From Poriferisodalis sp965116715 (GTDB taxonomy: Bacteria; Actinomycetota; Acidimicrobiia; Acidimicrobiales; Poriferisodalaceae), in assembly GCA_965116715.1 (NCBI GenBank), contig OZ220724.1, positions 2,976,001 to 3,040,000 on the forward strand: DNA of 64,000 bases, written 5' to 3'. The notes beneath the pieces are model-generated. The model did no database searches and was not told the origin of the DNA. It was given only the letters and a program-made list of their open reading frames with translations. Position numbers and translations under genes: made by a program. Positions 17,491 through 25,700 of this stretch are shown piece by piece; within the stretch, counting starts at the first letter, position 1, and every line of letters begins with the position of its first letter.

Positions 17491-18351
17491 TCAGGACTCG
17501 GGCGGGACCCAGCTCGCGTCGCGTCGTTCGCGGAAGGCTGCGATGCCCTCGGCTGCCTCGTCGCTCTGGAACAGTCGCTGGCTGAGTTCGGCCGTCCACT
17601 CCCAGGCTTCGTGCCGGGGCATCTGGGGCACTCTGGCGACCAGCTGCTTGGTGTTGGCCAGGGCGTTGGGGCCGCCGCGCACCAGGCGAGCCAGCGTGGC
17701 AGCCACCTCGTCGTCGAGCTGGTCGCGGGGCACCGCCCGGTTGATCAGCCCGGCCGCAGCCGCTCGGGGGGCAGGCACCCGCTCGCCCTCCAGGAACAGC
17801 TCGCTGGCGTCGGCACGGCGCAGCTTCGGCAGGCAGACCACCGAGATCACCGCGGGTGCCACGCCGATGCGGACCTCGGTGAAGCCGATGATGGCATCGT
17901 CGGCGGCAATCGAGATGTCCATGGCCGCAGCCAGCCCCACACCGCCAGCGGTGACGTGACCGGCCAGCCGACCCACCACGGGCTTGTCGCAGGTCATGAT
18001 CTCTTCGAGGATCTCGGTGAAGTTGTGGCGCAGCGTCGGCTGGGGCACCCCGGGCTGGGCGGCGCGCAAGTCCGCACCGGCGCAGAACGTGTTGCCGACG
18101 TGCGTGAACAGGATCGCCCGCACCTGCGGGTCGGCCAGTGCCGCTTCGAAATGATCGCCGACACCGTTCACGATCTCGACGCTCAGCGCATTGCGGTAGT
18201 CGGGCCGGTTCAGCGTGATGGTCGCCACCCCGCCCGCGAGCTCGTAGAGCACGGCGGCTTCCGGGTCGTCGGCCCGAGCGTGATGGGGCTGTGTGCGATG
18301 GTCGGTGCCGTCGCGGGCAAGGTCCTCTGACATCGCAGCGATGCTAGGCAT
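17491..18351 (-). CDS. Enoyl-CoA hydratase/isomerase family protein
   Basis: Second crotonase-family enzyme (286 aa from the ATG at 18351; an ATG at 18333 is equally likely). NTFCAGADLRAAQ near residue 91 and GHVTAGGVGLAAAMD near 130 form the oxyanion hole. The usual second-acid position lies in FTEVRIGVAPAV, which resembles the branch with hydratase activity seen in actinobacterial EchA proteins. It sits upstream of the other crotonase gene and is divergent from the MscS gene 46 bp away, so the two promoters share that short gap. Confidence 0.87.
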   Translation of the reverse strand: MPSIAAMSEDLARDGTDHRTQPHHARADDPEAAVLYELAGGVATITLNRPDYRNALSVEIVNGVGDHFEAALADPQVRAILFTHVGNTFCAGADLRAAQPGVPQPTLRHNFTEILEEIMTCDKPVVGRLAGHVTAGGVGLAAAMDISIAADDAIIGFTEVRIGVAPAVISVVCLPKLRRADASELFLEGERVPAPRAAAAGLINRAVPRDQLDDEVAATLARLVRGGPNALANTKQLVARVPQMPRHEAWEWTAELSQRLFQSDEAAEGIAAFRERRDASWVPPES

Positions 18352-18397
18352 CCGTGGGTGGGCACACAGGATTGGGGCTGACTCCTAGGCTGCGGCG

Positions 18398-19564
18398 ATG
18401 ATGAACCTCTTGGCGCAGACCCCCTCGGCGACTGACGCCGTTGACGCGCTGCTCGAAGCCAGCCGCAGCACTGAGGTGTGCGGCACCGAGCCGAGTTGGG
18501 TCTGCGAGCGCATCCTAGCCTGGACGGGCAGCGAGGGCTTTGCGCAGGCGTCGGTGTGGATCGTGGACAAGCCGCTCACGGTGCTGGTGATCCTGCTGCT
18601 GGCGATCATCGCCCGCCGGGTCATGCGTCGGGCCATCGACCACATGGTGGAGCGCATCGCTTCGGACAAGAAACACGCCGAGGAAGACGAAGCCGCCCGC
18701 ACCGCAGAAGAGGGCCGGACGTGGGACCCCGAGCGGCTCGCCGACAAGATGAAGCTGTTGCGCGAGCGCACCGAGCGTGCCAGCCAGCGAGCGACGACGT
18801 TGGGGACGCTGTTCAAGAGCGTCGCCACCACCATCATCTGGGCTGTCGCACTGATGATGCTGCTCGGCGAGTTCGACGTGAACCTCGGGCCGCTCATTGC
18901 AGGCGCCGGCATCATCGGCGTCGCCGTGGGCTTCGGCGCGCAGTCGATCGTGCGGGACTTGCTGACCGGCGTCTTCATGCTCATCGAGGACCAGTACGGC
19001 GTCGGCGACGTGGTCGACCTCGGCGACGCGGTCGGCACGGTCGAATCGGTCGGGCTGCGCACCACGCGGCTGCGCGACATCTCGGGCACGGTCTGGCATG
19101 TGCCAAATGGCGCGATCGCCCGGGTGGGCAACATGTCGCAGCTGTGGGCCCGGGTACCGCTCGACCTGGACGTGGCCTATGACACCGACCTCGACGAGGC
19201 CATGACGATCATCAAGCGCGTTGCGGACGAGGTGTGGCAGGAGCAAGGCGAGAGCACCACGGTGCTCGAAGAGCCCACTCTCTCCGGAGTACAGGCCTTC
19301 GGCGCAGATGCGGTCACCATCCGGGTCATGCTCAAGACCGAGCCCTCCGAGCAGTGGGCAACGGCGCGCCTGATGCGCAAGCGCATCAAGGACGCGTTCG
19401 ACGAGGCCGGCATCGAGATCCCGTTCCCGCAGCGAACGGTGTGGGTGCGCAGCGGCGAGATCGATGAGTCCGATGCCAAGCCGGCCGTGAGCGCCTTCCA
19501 GACGGTCGCTGCGCCGACGGAAGCCGAGGTCGACGACTCAGACGGCGCCGACAGCGATCTGTAG
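18398..19564 (+). CDS. Mechanosensitive channel, MscS family
   Basis: Small-conductance channel that opens on osmotic downshock (388 aa). Membrane segments occur at about residues 50-72 and 140-160, followed by the pore helix GAGIIGVAVGFGAQSIVRDL near 169-189 and the MscS beta-domain starting at EDQYGVGDVVDLGDAVGTVE. A charged coiled-coil stretch (about 75-135) separates the first two membrane segments, longer than in E. coli MscS. The C-terminus has the alpha/beta vestibule domain and an acidic tail. The gene is convergent with valS. Confidence 0.9.
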   Translation: MMNLLAQTPSATDAVDALLEASRSTEVCGTEPSWVCERILAWTGSEGFAQASVWIVDKPLTVLVILLLAIIARRVMRRAIDHMVERIASDKKHAEEDEAARTAEEGRTWDPERLADKMKLLRERTERASQRATTLGTLFKSVATTIIWAVALMMLLGEFDVNLGPLIAGAGIIGVAVGFGAQSIVRDLLTGVFMLIEDQYGVGDVVDLGDAVGTVESVGLRTTRLRDISGTVWHVPNGAIARVGNMSQLWARVPLDLDVAYDTDLDEAMTIIKRVADEVWQEQGESTTVLEEPTLSGVQAFGADAVTIRVMLKTEPSEQWATARLMRKRIKDAFDEAGIEIPFPQRTVWVRSGEIDESDAKPAVSAFQTVAAPTEAEVDDSDGADSDL

Positions 19565-19646
19565 ACGCAGCGGCCTCCGGCTGCGGCCTGGGAACGGGGC
19601 CGCCGCAACCGCCAAAGAGTCGGGCTCGGCCGATCGTCGGGATGAA

Positions 19647-22265
19647 CTAGGCGTCGGCCGGCGCCAGCGTCACGCTGACGTCGGGATGTGCGAGCGAATC
19701 GTCCGCCACGAACATCAGGCGCTCGATGCGTCCTGCATCGATCAAGTCGGCCCGCGTCTGCCCCAGCGTGGCGATGTGGTCGTCCGCGGCGCTGACCGTC
19801 ACCTGTTCTGCCGGCACGCGAAGGCTGCGCCTGGCCTCGGTCTTGGCCCTGCGAACCTCGCTGAGCACCGATGCCGTGAGTTCGAACGCGCCCGACGGAT
19901 GGTCAGGAACCAGCGCGGCGATCTCGTCCGCATCGGGCCAGGTCGCCCGGTGCACTGAGCCCTCGCGCCACCACGACCAGATCTCTTCGGTGACAAAGGG
20001 CAAGAAGGGTGCAAACAATCGCAGCAGAACATCGAGCGCCACAGTCAATGCGAGGTGGGCATCTGTGGCCGCCTCACTGCCCTGCCCGCCGTAGGCCCGA
20101 CCCTTGGCCAGCTCCACGTAGTCGTCGGTGAAGCGCCAGAAGAACTGCTCGGCCCGTTCCAAGGCACGGGCGTAGTCGAAGTTCTCGAATGCGTCGGTGG
20201 CCACGCGCACCAGCTCGGCCAGCTCGCCGAGCAGTGCTGCGTCCAGCGGGTTGCGCACCCCGGTCCCGCCATCGGCAGGCGCCGCTCCAGCCGTCAGGGT
20301 CAGGGTGAACTTGGCGGCGTTGAGCAGCTTGATCGCCAGCCGGCGCCCGATCTTCATCTGCCCTTCGTCGAAGGCCGTGTCGGTGCCGGGCCGGCCGTTG
20401 GCAGCCCAGTAGCGCACGGCGTCGGCGCCGTAGGTGTCCAGCAGGTCCACTGGCGTCACCACGTTGCCCTTGGACTTGGACATCTTCTTGCGGTCCGGGT
20501 CGAGGATCCAGCCCGACAGCGCGCAGTGGTGCCAGGGCGCGCAGTCATGTCCGAAGTGGCTGCGCACTGCGGTCGAGAACAGCCAAGTCCGGATGATGTC
20601 GTGGCCCTGGGGGCGCATGTCCATGGGGTAGGTGCGCTCCCACAGGTCCGGGTCCTCGCTCCACCCGCAGGCGATCTGCGGCGTCAGCGACGATGTCGCC
20701 CAGGTGTCCATCACGTCGTGATCGCCGACGAAGCCGCCCGGCTGGCCCCGCTGCCATTCGTCGTAGCCGGCTGGCACATCGCTGCTGGGGTCAGCGGGCA
20801 GGGCGCCGTCGTCGGGCACGAGCGGCTGTTCCCAGATGGGCTCGCCGGCGTCGTCGAGCGGGTACCACAGCGGGATCGGCACCCCGAAGTAGCGCTGCCG
20901 GCTGATCAGCCAGTCGCCGCTCAGGCCCTCGATCCAGTTGGTGTACCGGCCCTGCATGTAGGGCGGGTGCCAGGTCATCTCCGAGCCGCGGGCGATCAGC
21001 GCATCTCTCAGCTCTGGGTCGCGCCCGCCGTTGCGGATGTACCACTGGCGGCTCGAGACGATCTCCAGCGGCCGGTCGCCCTTCTCGAAGAACTTGACGG
21101 CATGGGTGATCTGGCGGGGCTCGCCGATGAGGTCGCCGGAGTTGCGCAGCAACTCGACGGTTGCCGTGCGGGCCCCGCCCACCGTACGGCCGGCCAGGCG
21201 TTCGTATGCCTCGCGACCCGCAGGGGAGTCGACGCCGTGGGGCGGATCGGCGGCGATGCGGCCTCGGCGGTCCACGATCGCCCGCACGGGCAAGTCCAGC
21301 TCGCGCCACCACGTCACGTCGGTGGTGTCGCCGAACGTGCAGATCATGGCGATGCCGGTGCCCTTGTCGGGCTCGGCCAGCTTGTGCGCCACGACCGGCA
21401 CTTCCACCTCGAACAGGGGAGTCAGCACCGTGGAGCCGAACAACGGCTGGTAGCGCTCGTCGTCGGGGTGCGCCACCAGCGCCACGCATGCGGCCAGCAG
21501 TTCCGGCCGGGTGGTCTCGATCTCGACGGTGCCGCCTGGCGTCGGGCCTTCGGCCGATCCTTGAGGGCCGGTGCGCCTGAAGGCGATGCGGTGGTAGGCG
21601 CCGGGCCGCTCGCGGTCTTCGAGCTCAGCCTGGGCCACAGCAGTGCCGAAGGTGACATCCCACAGCGAGGGCGCCTCGATCTGGTACGCCTCGCCGCGTT
21701 CAAGGTTTCCCAGAAATGCCCGCTGCGCGATCCGCTGGCAGCGTTCGTCGATGGTGGCGTAGGTCATCGACCAGTCCACGCTCAGCCCGAGCTGGCGCCA
21801 CAGCGCCTCGAAGGCGTGCTCGTCGGTGGCGGTGAGCACATGGCACAGCTCGATGAAGTTGCGGCGCGAGATCGCCAGCTCGCCCCGGGCTTCCACCGCC
21901 TTGGGATCGCCGCCGTCGGCGGGCGGCTCGAAGTTCTCGTCGTAGGGCAGCGAGGGGTCGCAGCGCACCCCGAAGTAGTTCTGGACGCGCCGCTCGGTGG
22001 GCAGACCGTTGTCGTCCCACCCCATCGGGTAGAAGACCTCGTGGCCCGCCATGCGCCGGTAGCGGGCGATGTTGTCGGTGTGGGTGTAGCTGAACACGTG
22101 CCCCATGTGCAGCGAGCCGCTCACCGTCGGCGGCGGCGTGTCGATGCTGAACACCTGGTCGCGGGTGGCGGTGCGATCGAAGCGGTACACGCCGTCCGCT
22201 TCCCAGCGCTGCGACCACTTCGCTTCGAGCCCGTCGACGGTGGGCCTGTCGGGCACCTGCGTCAT
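19647..22265 (-). CDS. valS: Valyl-tRNA synthetase
   Basis: Class I synthetase that charges tRNA-Val and edits mischarged threonine (872 aa, normal for actinobacterial ValS). The HIGH motif appears as HMGH near residue 53, and the KMSKS motif as KMSKSKGN near 594. The large editing insert lies between them, with the FGDTTDVTWW block. The anticodon-binding domain follows, and the C-terminal coiled coil of longer ValS proteins is missing, as in the short class. The annotated frame can open with TTG at 22274, but ATG 22265 is the likely start. No T-box leader is seen upstream. Confidence 0.93.
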   Translation of the reverse strand: MTQVPDRPTVDGLEAKWSQRWEADGVYRFDRTATRDQVFSIDTPPPTVSGSLHMGHVFSYTHTDNIARYRRMAGHEVFYPMGWDDNGLPTERRVQNYFGVRCDPSLPYDENFEPPADGGDPKAVEARGELAISRRNFIELCHVLTATDEHAFEALWRQLGLSVDWSMTYATIDERCQRIAQRAFLGNLERGEAYQIEAPSLWDVTFGTAVAQAELEDRERPGAYHRIAFRRTGPQGSAEGPTPGGTVEIETTRPELLAACVALVAHPDDERYQPLFGSTVLTPLFEVEVPVVAHKLAEPDKGTGIAMICTFGDTTDVTWWRELDLPVRAIVDRRGRIAADPPHGVDSPAGREAYERLAGRTVGGARTATVELLRNSGDLIGEPRQITHAVKFFEKGDRPLEIVSSRQWYIRNGGRDPELRDALIARGSEMTWHPPYMQGRYTNWIEGLSGDWLISRQRYFGVPIPLWYPLDDAGEPIWEQPLVPDDGALPADPSSDVPAGYDEWQRGQPGGFVGDHDVMDTWATSSLTPQIACGWSEDPDLWERTYPMDMRPQGHDIIRTWLFSTAVRSHFGHDCAPWHHCALSGWILDPDRKKMSKSKGNVVTPVDLLDTYGADAVRYWAANGRPGTDTAFDEGQMKIGRRLAIKLLNAAKFTLTLTAGAAPADGGTGVRNPLDAALLGELAELVRVATDAFENFDYARALERAEQFFWRFTDDYVELAKGRAYGGQGSEAATDAHLALTVALDVLLRLFAPFLPFVTEEIWSWWREGSVHRATWPDADEIAALVPDHPSGAFELTASVLSEVRRAKTEARRSLRVPAEQVTVSAADDHIATLGQTRADLIDAGRIERLMFVADDSLAHPDVSVTLAPADA

Positions 22266-22412
22266 GCGGCGCAAAGCTACCGGCGCGCTTCGCCCAAGGC
22301 CGATCCCTGCCGCCCACCAGTTGCGCGGTGCCTCGCTGACGCATCGAAGACTGTCATGAAAATGTCACACGAACGCAATGAGATTGACTAGTGTGTGCGG
22401 TGGTTGCCGCCT

Positions 22413-22440
22413 GCGGGGGCGGATGGCAACTTCAGCCGTA
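22413..22440 (+). promoter_or_regulatory. Hairpin in the leader of the small membrane protein gene
   Basis: GTTGCC (22413-22418) pairs with GGCAAC (22435-22440), with further G-C pairs possible inside. It stands 26 nt before the start codon, within a leader that also holds TTGACT. It could shape translation or be an operator. Weak evidence. Confidence 0.3.
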
Positions 22441-22466
22441 TTGCCGACCAAAGGGGGTCGATTGGC

Positions 22467-22814
22467 ATGATGGCGACAATCCTGACGCTGATCATCCTGG
22501 GCATGGTGTTCCAGGGTGCGATGGTGGTCGTGGACAGTGTCCTTGATGCGATCAAGGTGAACGACACGCTCAAGTCCATTCCGATCATCGGAGGCAATCT
22601 GAACCTGATCTGGGCGTACCTCTTCGTGCTGATTTCGCAAGTCAACGGTGCGAACGACGTGCTCGATCTCGGATTCGGAACGAACATGGAATTGCTGTCG
22701 CTCGGCCGTTTCGGCATGGACGTGGCCACCGCCATCGTCCTCGTCGCGTTCATCCCGGTGCGAGACGCTGCAATCAGCGCCTTGAAGAAGGGCATCGGCG
22801 GACGCAGCGACTGA
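22467..22814 (+). CDS. Small membrane protein of unknown function
   Basis: 115-aa protein with three hydrophobic segments (about residues 3-24, 48-62 and 88-104). The start at 22467 is chosen because AAGGGGG lies 9 nt upstream; an in-frame extension to 22395 has no such site. No family is recognised. It is transcribed on its own, divergent from valS and convergent with the CoA-transferase gene, and its 5' leader of about 190 nt after valS contains a strong hairpin. Confidence 0.7.
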   Translation: MMATILTLIILGMVFQGAMVVVDSVLDAIKVNDTLKSIPIIGGNLNLIWAYLFVLISQVNGANDVLDLGFGTNMELLSLGRFGMDVATAIVLVAFIPVRDAAISALKKGIGGRSD

Positions 22815-22832
22815 GCAGCGTCACGGGCGGCG

Positions 22833-24071
22833 TCAGCTCGGCGCGATGATGACGCCCTTGTCGCGCAGCGCGTCGATCTCGTTCGCGTCGTAGCCCAGCT
22901 CGCTGAGGATCTCGACCGCGTGCTGGCCCAGCAGCGGGGCGTGGCGCCGCAACCGTGTCGGCGTCGCTGAGTAGACCACCGGATCGGCCACGTAGCGGTA
23001 TGCCCCCTCGGTGGGGTGCTCGGAGATGCTCACCAGGCCGGCCGCGGCGAGCTGGGGGTCGGTGTCGAGTTCTGCCAAGTCCATGACCCGTGCCGCGGGA
23101 ATGGAGTGGCGGTCGCAGTAGGCAATCCACTCATCGGTCGTGCGGCGCACCGAGAGCTCCCCGAACAGTGCGTACAGCTCGTCGATGTGCGCGATCCGCG
23201 AGTTGTGGTCGGCGAAGCGCGGATCGTCGGCCAGCTCGGGTCGCTCGACGAACGCGAAGAAGGCTCGGTACTGGGCATCGTTGTAGGGCAGCAGGCACAC
23301 CCAGCCGTCCGCGGTGGGGTAGGGACGCCGGTGGGGCGTGAGGAGCCGGTCATAGCCGAACGGTCCCTCAGGCGGCTCGAACACCGCCCCGCGGTAGTGC
23401 TCCACCAGGTTGAACGCCACCATCGTCTCGAACATGGGCACTTCGATGGTCTGCGCCACACCGGTTCGCTCGCGATGGAACAAGGCCGCCAGCACTGCTT
23501 CGACGACATGCAGCCCGGTGACCTTGTCCGCGATCACCGAGGGGACAAAGCCCGGTTCGCCGCCGATGCGAGCGATCAGATTCGACAGGCCTGACGCCGC
23601 TTGGATGGCGTCGTCGTACGCCGCCTTGTCGCGATAGGGGCCGGCGCTGCCGTAGCCGTTCGCTCGGCAGCAGATGAGCTGCGGGTGCTGCGCTCGCAGT
23701 GAGTCGGCGTCGAGGCCGAGCCGTTCGAGTGCGGCAGCTCGCATGTTGGTGACCAGCACGTCGGAGCTCGCAAGCAGCCGCCCCATGGCAGCACGACCGG
23801 AGGGGGCTTTGAGGTCGAGCGCCAGGGATCGCTTGTTGCGCTGGATGTTGAGGCTGAAGCCGGACATGCCGGCGGATCGGGCGGGAAGACCATTGCGCGT
23901 GGAGTCGCCGTCCAGCGATTCCACCCTGATGACGTCGGCGCCGTGGTCTCCCAGCATCCGGCACGCCATCGGCCCCATGAGCACGGTGGTGAGATCAACC
24001 ACGCGTACGCCGTCGAGCGCCCCGGGCGTTTCGTCGTCGGCCGCGGCGGCAGTGCCTGCAATTTCTGGCAT
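22833..24071 (-). CDS. CaiB/BaiF-family (class III) CoA-transferase
   Basis: Transfers CoA between carboxylic acids through an aspartyl-CoA thioester (412 aa). The N-terminal block LDGVRVVDLTTVLMGPMACRMLGDHGADVIRVE is typical; the likely catalytic Asp is at 153 or 154 in AAYDDAIQ. NIQRNKRSLALDLK near 75 and the VAQTIEVPMFE block near 220 are conserved. No acid-activation pathway partner is adjacent, so the substrate is open; formyl-CoA, carnitine and bile-acid specificities all occur in this family. The small membrane gene ends upstream of it, 23 nt away on the same strand. Confidence 0.87.
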   Translation of the reverse strand: MPEIAGTAAAADDETPGALDGVRVVDLTTVLMGPMACRMLGDHGADVIRVESLDGDSTRNGLPARSAGMSGFSLNIQRNKRSLALDLKAPSGRAAMGRLLASSDVLVTNMRAAALERLGLDADSLRAQHPQLICCRANGYGSAGPYRDKAAYDDAIQAASGLSNLIARIGGEPGFVPSVIADKVTGLHVVEAVLAALFHRERTGVAQTIEVPMFETMVAFNLVEHYRGAVFEPPEGPFGYDRLLTPHRRPYPTADGWVCLLPYNDAQYRAFFAFVERPELADDPRFADHNSRIAHIDELYALFGELSVRRTTDEWIAYCDRHSIPAARVMDLAELDTDPQLAAAGLVSISEHPTEGAYRYVADPVVYSATPTRLRRHAPLLGQHAVEILSELGYDANEIDALRDKGVIIAPS

Positions 24072-24094
24072 GCGGTCCTCGCCTACCCAGTCGG

Positions 24095-24358
24095 TTACTC
24101 AGACGAGCCGGCTGAGGCGGCCTGGCGCTCCTCGCGCTCGGCGGCCTTGATGCCGTGGCTCATGACAATGGTCGGCGCGAGCAGCATCGAGCCGACCACG
24201 AGTGCCACGGCGATCAGCGTGCTGAGCAGCGGCGTGTATCCCCAGCGGATGCCGATGGCGCCGCAGATGAGCGACGCGACATAGAGGCCGTACCCGGTCC
24301 GTTGCCCCAGGCTGGTGATCCGCTTCAGCCGAGCTCGCCGAGCGAGAACATCGTCCAC
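24095..24358 (-). CDS. Small two-helix membrane protein
   Basis: 87-aa protein starting with GTG. Two membrane segments (about residues 22-38 and 43-66) are flanked by basic residues, and the C-terminus is charged. No motif of known function is visible. It marks the high-GC edge of the lower-GC cassette that begins 150 bp away in the other direction. Confidence 0.65.
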   Translation of the reverse strand: MDDVLARRARLKRITSLGQRTGYGLYVASLICGAIGIRWGYTPLLSTLIAVALVVGSMLLAPTIVMSHGIKAAEREERQAASAGSSE

Positions 24359-24497
24359 GGCCCCATTATCTCGGCCCGTGCCACCGGACAGACGTGGCTC
24401 CAGTGGAACGCATGATTCGGAACGGCGGATCAGCGGTCGACGGAAATCACTGATGAACGGACCGCCATGGCGGAATATGGTTTGTACCGCGCGACCG

Positions 24498-24505
24498 AGG
24501 AGGAA
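24498..24505 (+). promoter_or_regulatory. Strong ribosome binding site before a TTG start
   Basis: AGGAGGAA stands 5 nt before TTG at 24511. It is the best Shine-Dalgarno match in this part of the window and decides that the GHKL gene starts with TTG rather than at a later methionine. Confidence 0.75.
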
Positions 24506-24510
24506 GCAAC

Positions 24511-25689
24511 TTGACGACGGCGCAACGACTTGTCGATCTCAGCCGGGTTGAGAGCGAGGTCGGGAGACTGACGTTGGGTCAGCGTGAGATCGATCTCTCC
24601 GATTTCAAGCACGACCGCGCCGCGCACGCCGACATGGTTGCGTGGAGCGGCCTGGGTTGGTGGCTCATGGGACACGCCCCAGTTGCACCTTCAGTCGACG
24701 GTGAGACGCTTGCAGTCATCCTTCCCGAAGCAGGCTCGGCGCCGATGAGATTTCTTGGCCGCACCGGCTTGGTGACCGCCGCGACCAATCGGTCGGCGCG
24801 ACTGGAGCACAAGAACGAGGCCAAATTCGATTGGACACATCTGTATAGCGATCTGCGACGGCACAGCCCACGCTTGCCTGGGGTGGCGTGGGAGGTGTTC
24901 GACGAACTTGACGGCGACCAACTCCGCGTCGTGCCCGATCTGGCAGGTCCGAGGCGGCGGGTGCCGGAGACCACCAAGTGCGGGTTGCACTACCCCTGGT
25001 TGGGTGGGCTACAGCTTGGGTCCCCTGCGATCTCGCATGAGGGTCTCTACCGATTCGTCAACGATGCCGATGTTGTCGTCTCAGAACTCATCGACAACGT
25101 TCACAAGTGGAGCCAGTCAAGCATGGCGTACGCCGTGCTCTCGGTCACCAGGGGAGGCGCTCGTCGTGATGATCGACGGGCGAGCTGGAACCGGTTGCAC
25201 GTCATCGTCGCTGACAATGGCATCGGCATTCCGACGGCCCTGCACCAGGACGCAGCCGCCTACTCCGCGGTGCGGGACGCAGGCGGGTATGAGGACTGGG
25301 TGGACATTGCAGATATTGAACTGCTCCGCACTCTGGTGTTCCACGCGTTTGGTGAGCGCCAGATTCCGAATCACAATGGCTATGGGCTGAATGCGACGCA
25401 GGCCAGGGCAACTGAGTGGGTGGGCGCTCTCGACATCATGACAACGGCCCAAGACGGCTGCGTGCTGAGGCTCGGAACTCGTGGATTCGCCGAGGACGAC
25501 GCCGAATCGGTCATCACCTCGCCCGAGCTGCCCGGTGCCCAAGGCACGTTGATTCACGTCATGCTCCAGGCGGTCGACGATGAGGGCGTACGCGCGGAGG
25601 CCGCGGAGGCCGAGCACTTGCCATTCTCTGCATACCGATCTAGCGAGGCGGGGGACGAGCGCCGCGTCGGTCACCAAGACGCCGCATAG
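24511..25689 (+). CDS. GHKL-type ATPase protein, partner of a PRTase-like protein
   Basis: 392-aa protein of no recognised named family. A GHKL (HSP90/histidine-kinase-like) ATP-binding domain fills about residues 180-325: N box SELIDNVHKWS (Glu192, Asn196), G1 box ADNGIGIP (Asp235), and G2 box HNGYGLNATQ (about 288-297). There is no phosphoacceptor His box, no receiver domain and no membrane segment, so it is not an ordinary sensor kinase. Residues 1-175 form an unassigned N-terminal region. Start is TTG 24511 with a strong ribosome site. Codon use is less GC-rich than its neighbours, a sign of transfer. Twelve nt separate it from the next gene, so both are probably one operon. Confidence 0.8.
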   Translation: MTTAQRLVDLSRVESEVGRLTLGQREIDLSDFKHDRAAHADMVAWSGLGWWLMGHAPVAPSVDGETLAVILPEAGSAPMRFLGRTGLVTAATNRSARLEHKNEAKFDWTHLYSDLRRHSPRLPGVAWEVFDELDGDQLRVVPDLAGPRRRVPETTKCGLHYPWLGGLQLGSPAISHEGLYRFVNDADVVVSELIDNVHKWSQSSMAYAVLSVTRGGARRDDRRASWNRLHVIVADNGIGIPTALHQDAAAYSAVRDAGGYEDWVDIADIELLRTLVFHAFGERQIPNHNGYGLNATQARATEWVGALDIMTTAQDGCVLRLGTRGFAEDDAESVITSPELPGAQGTLIHVMLQAVDDEGVRAEAAEAEHLPFSAYRSSEAGDERRVGHQDAA

Positions 25690-25700
25690 CCGACTCCGCT

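Noticed and set aside
24498..25689. GHKL protein as an ordinary two-component histidine kinase
   Set aside because: There is no HisKA-type His box, no sensor or membrane segment and no response regulator next to it.
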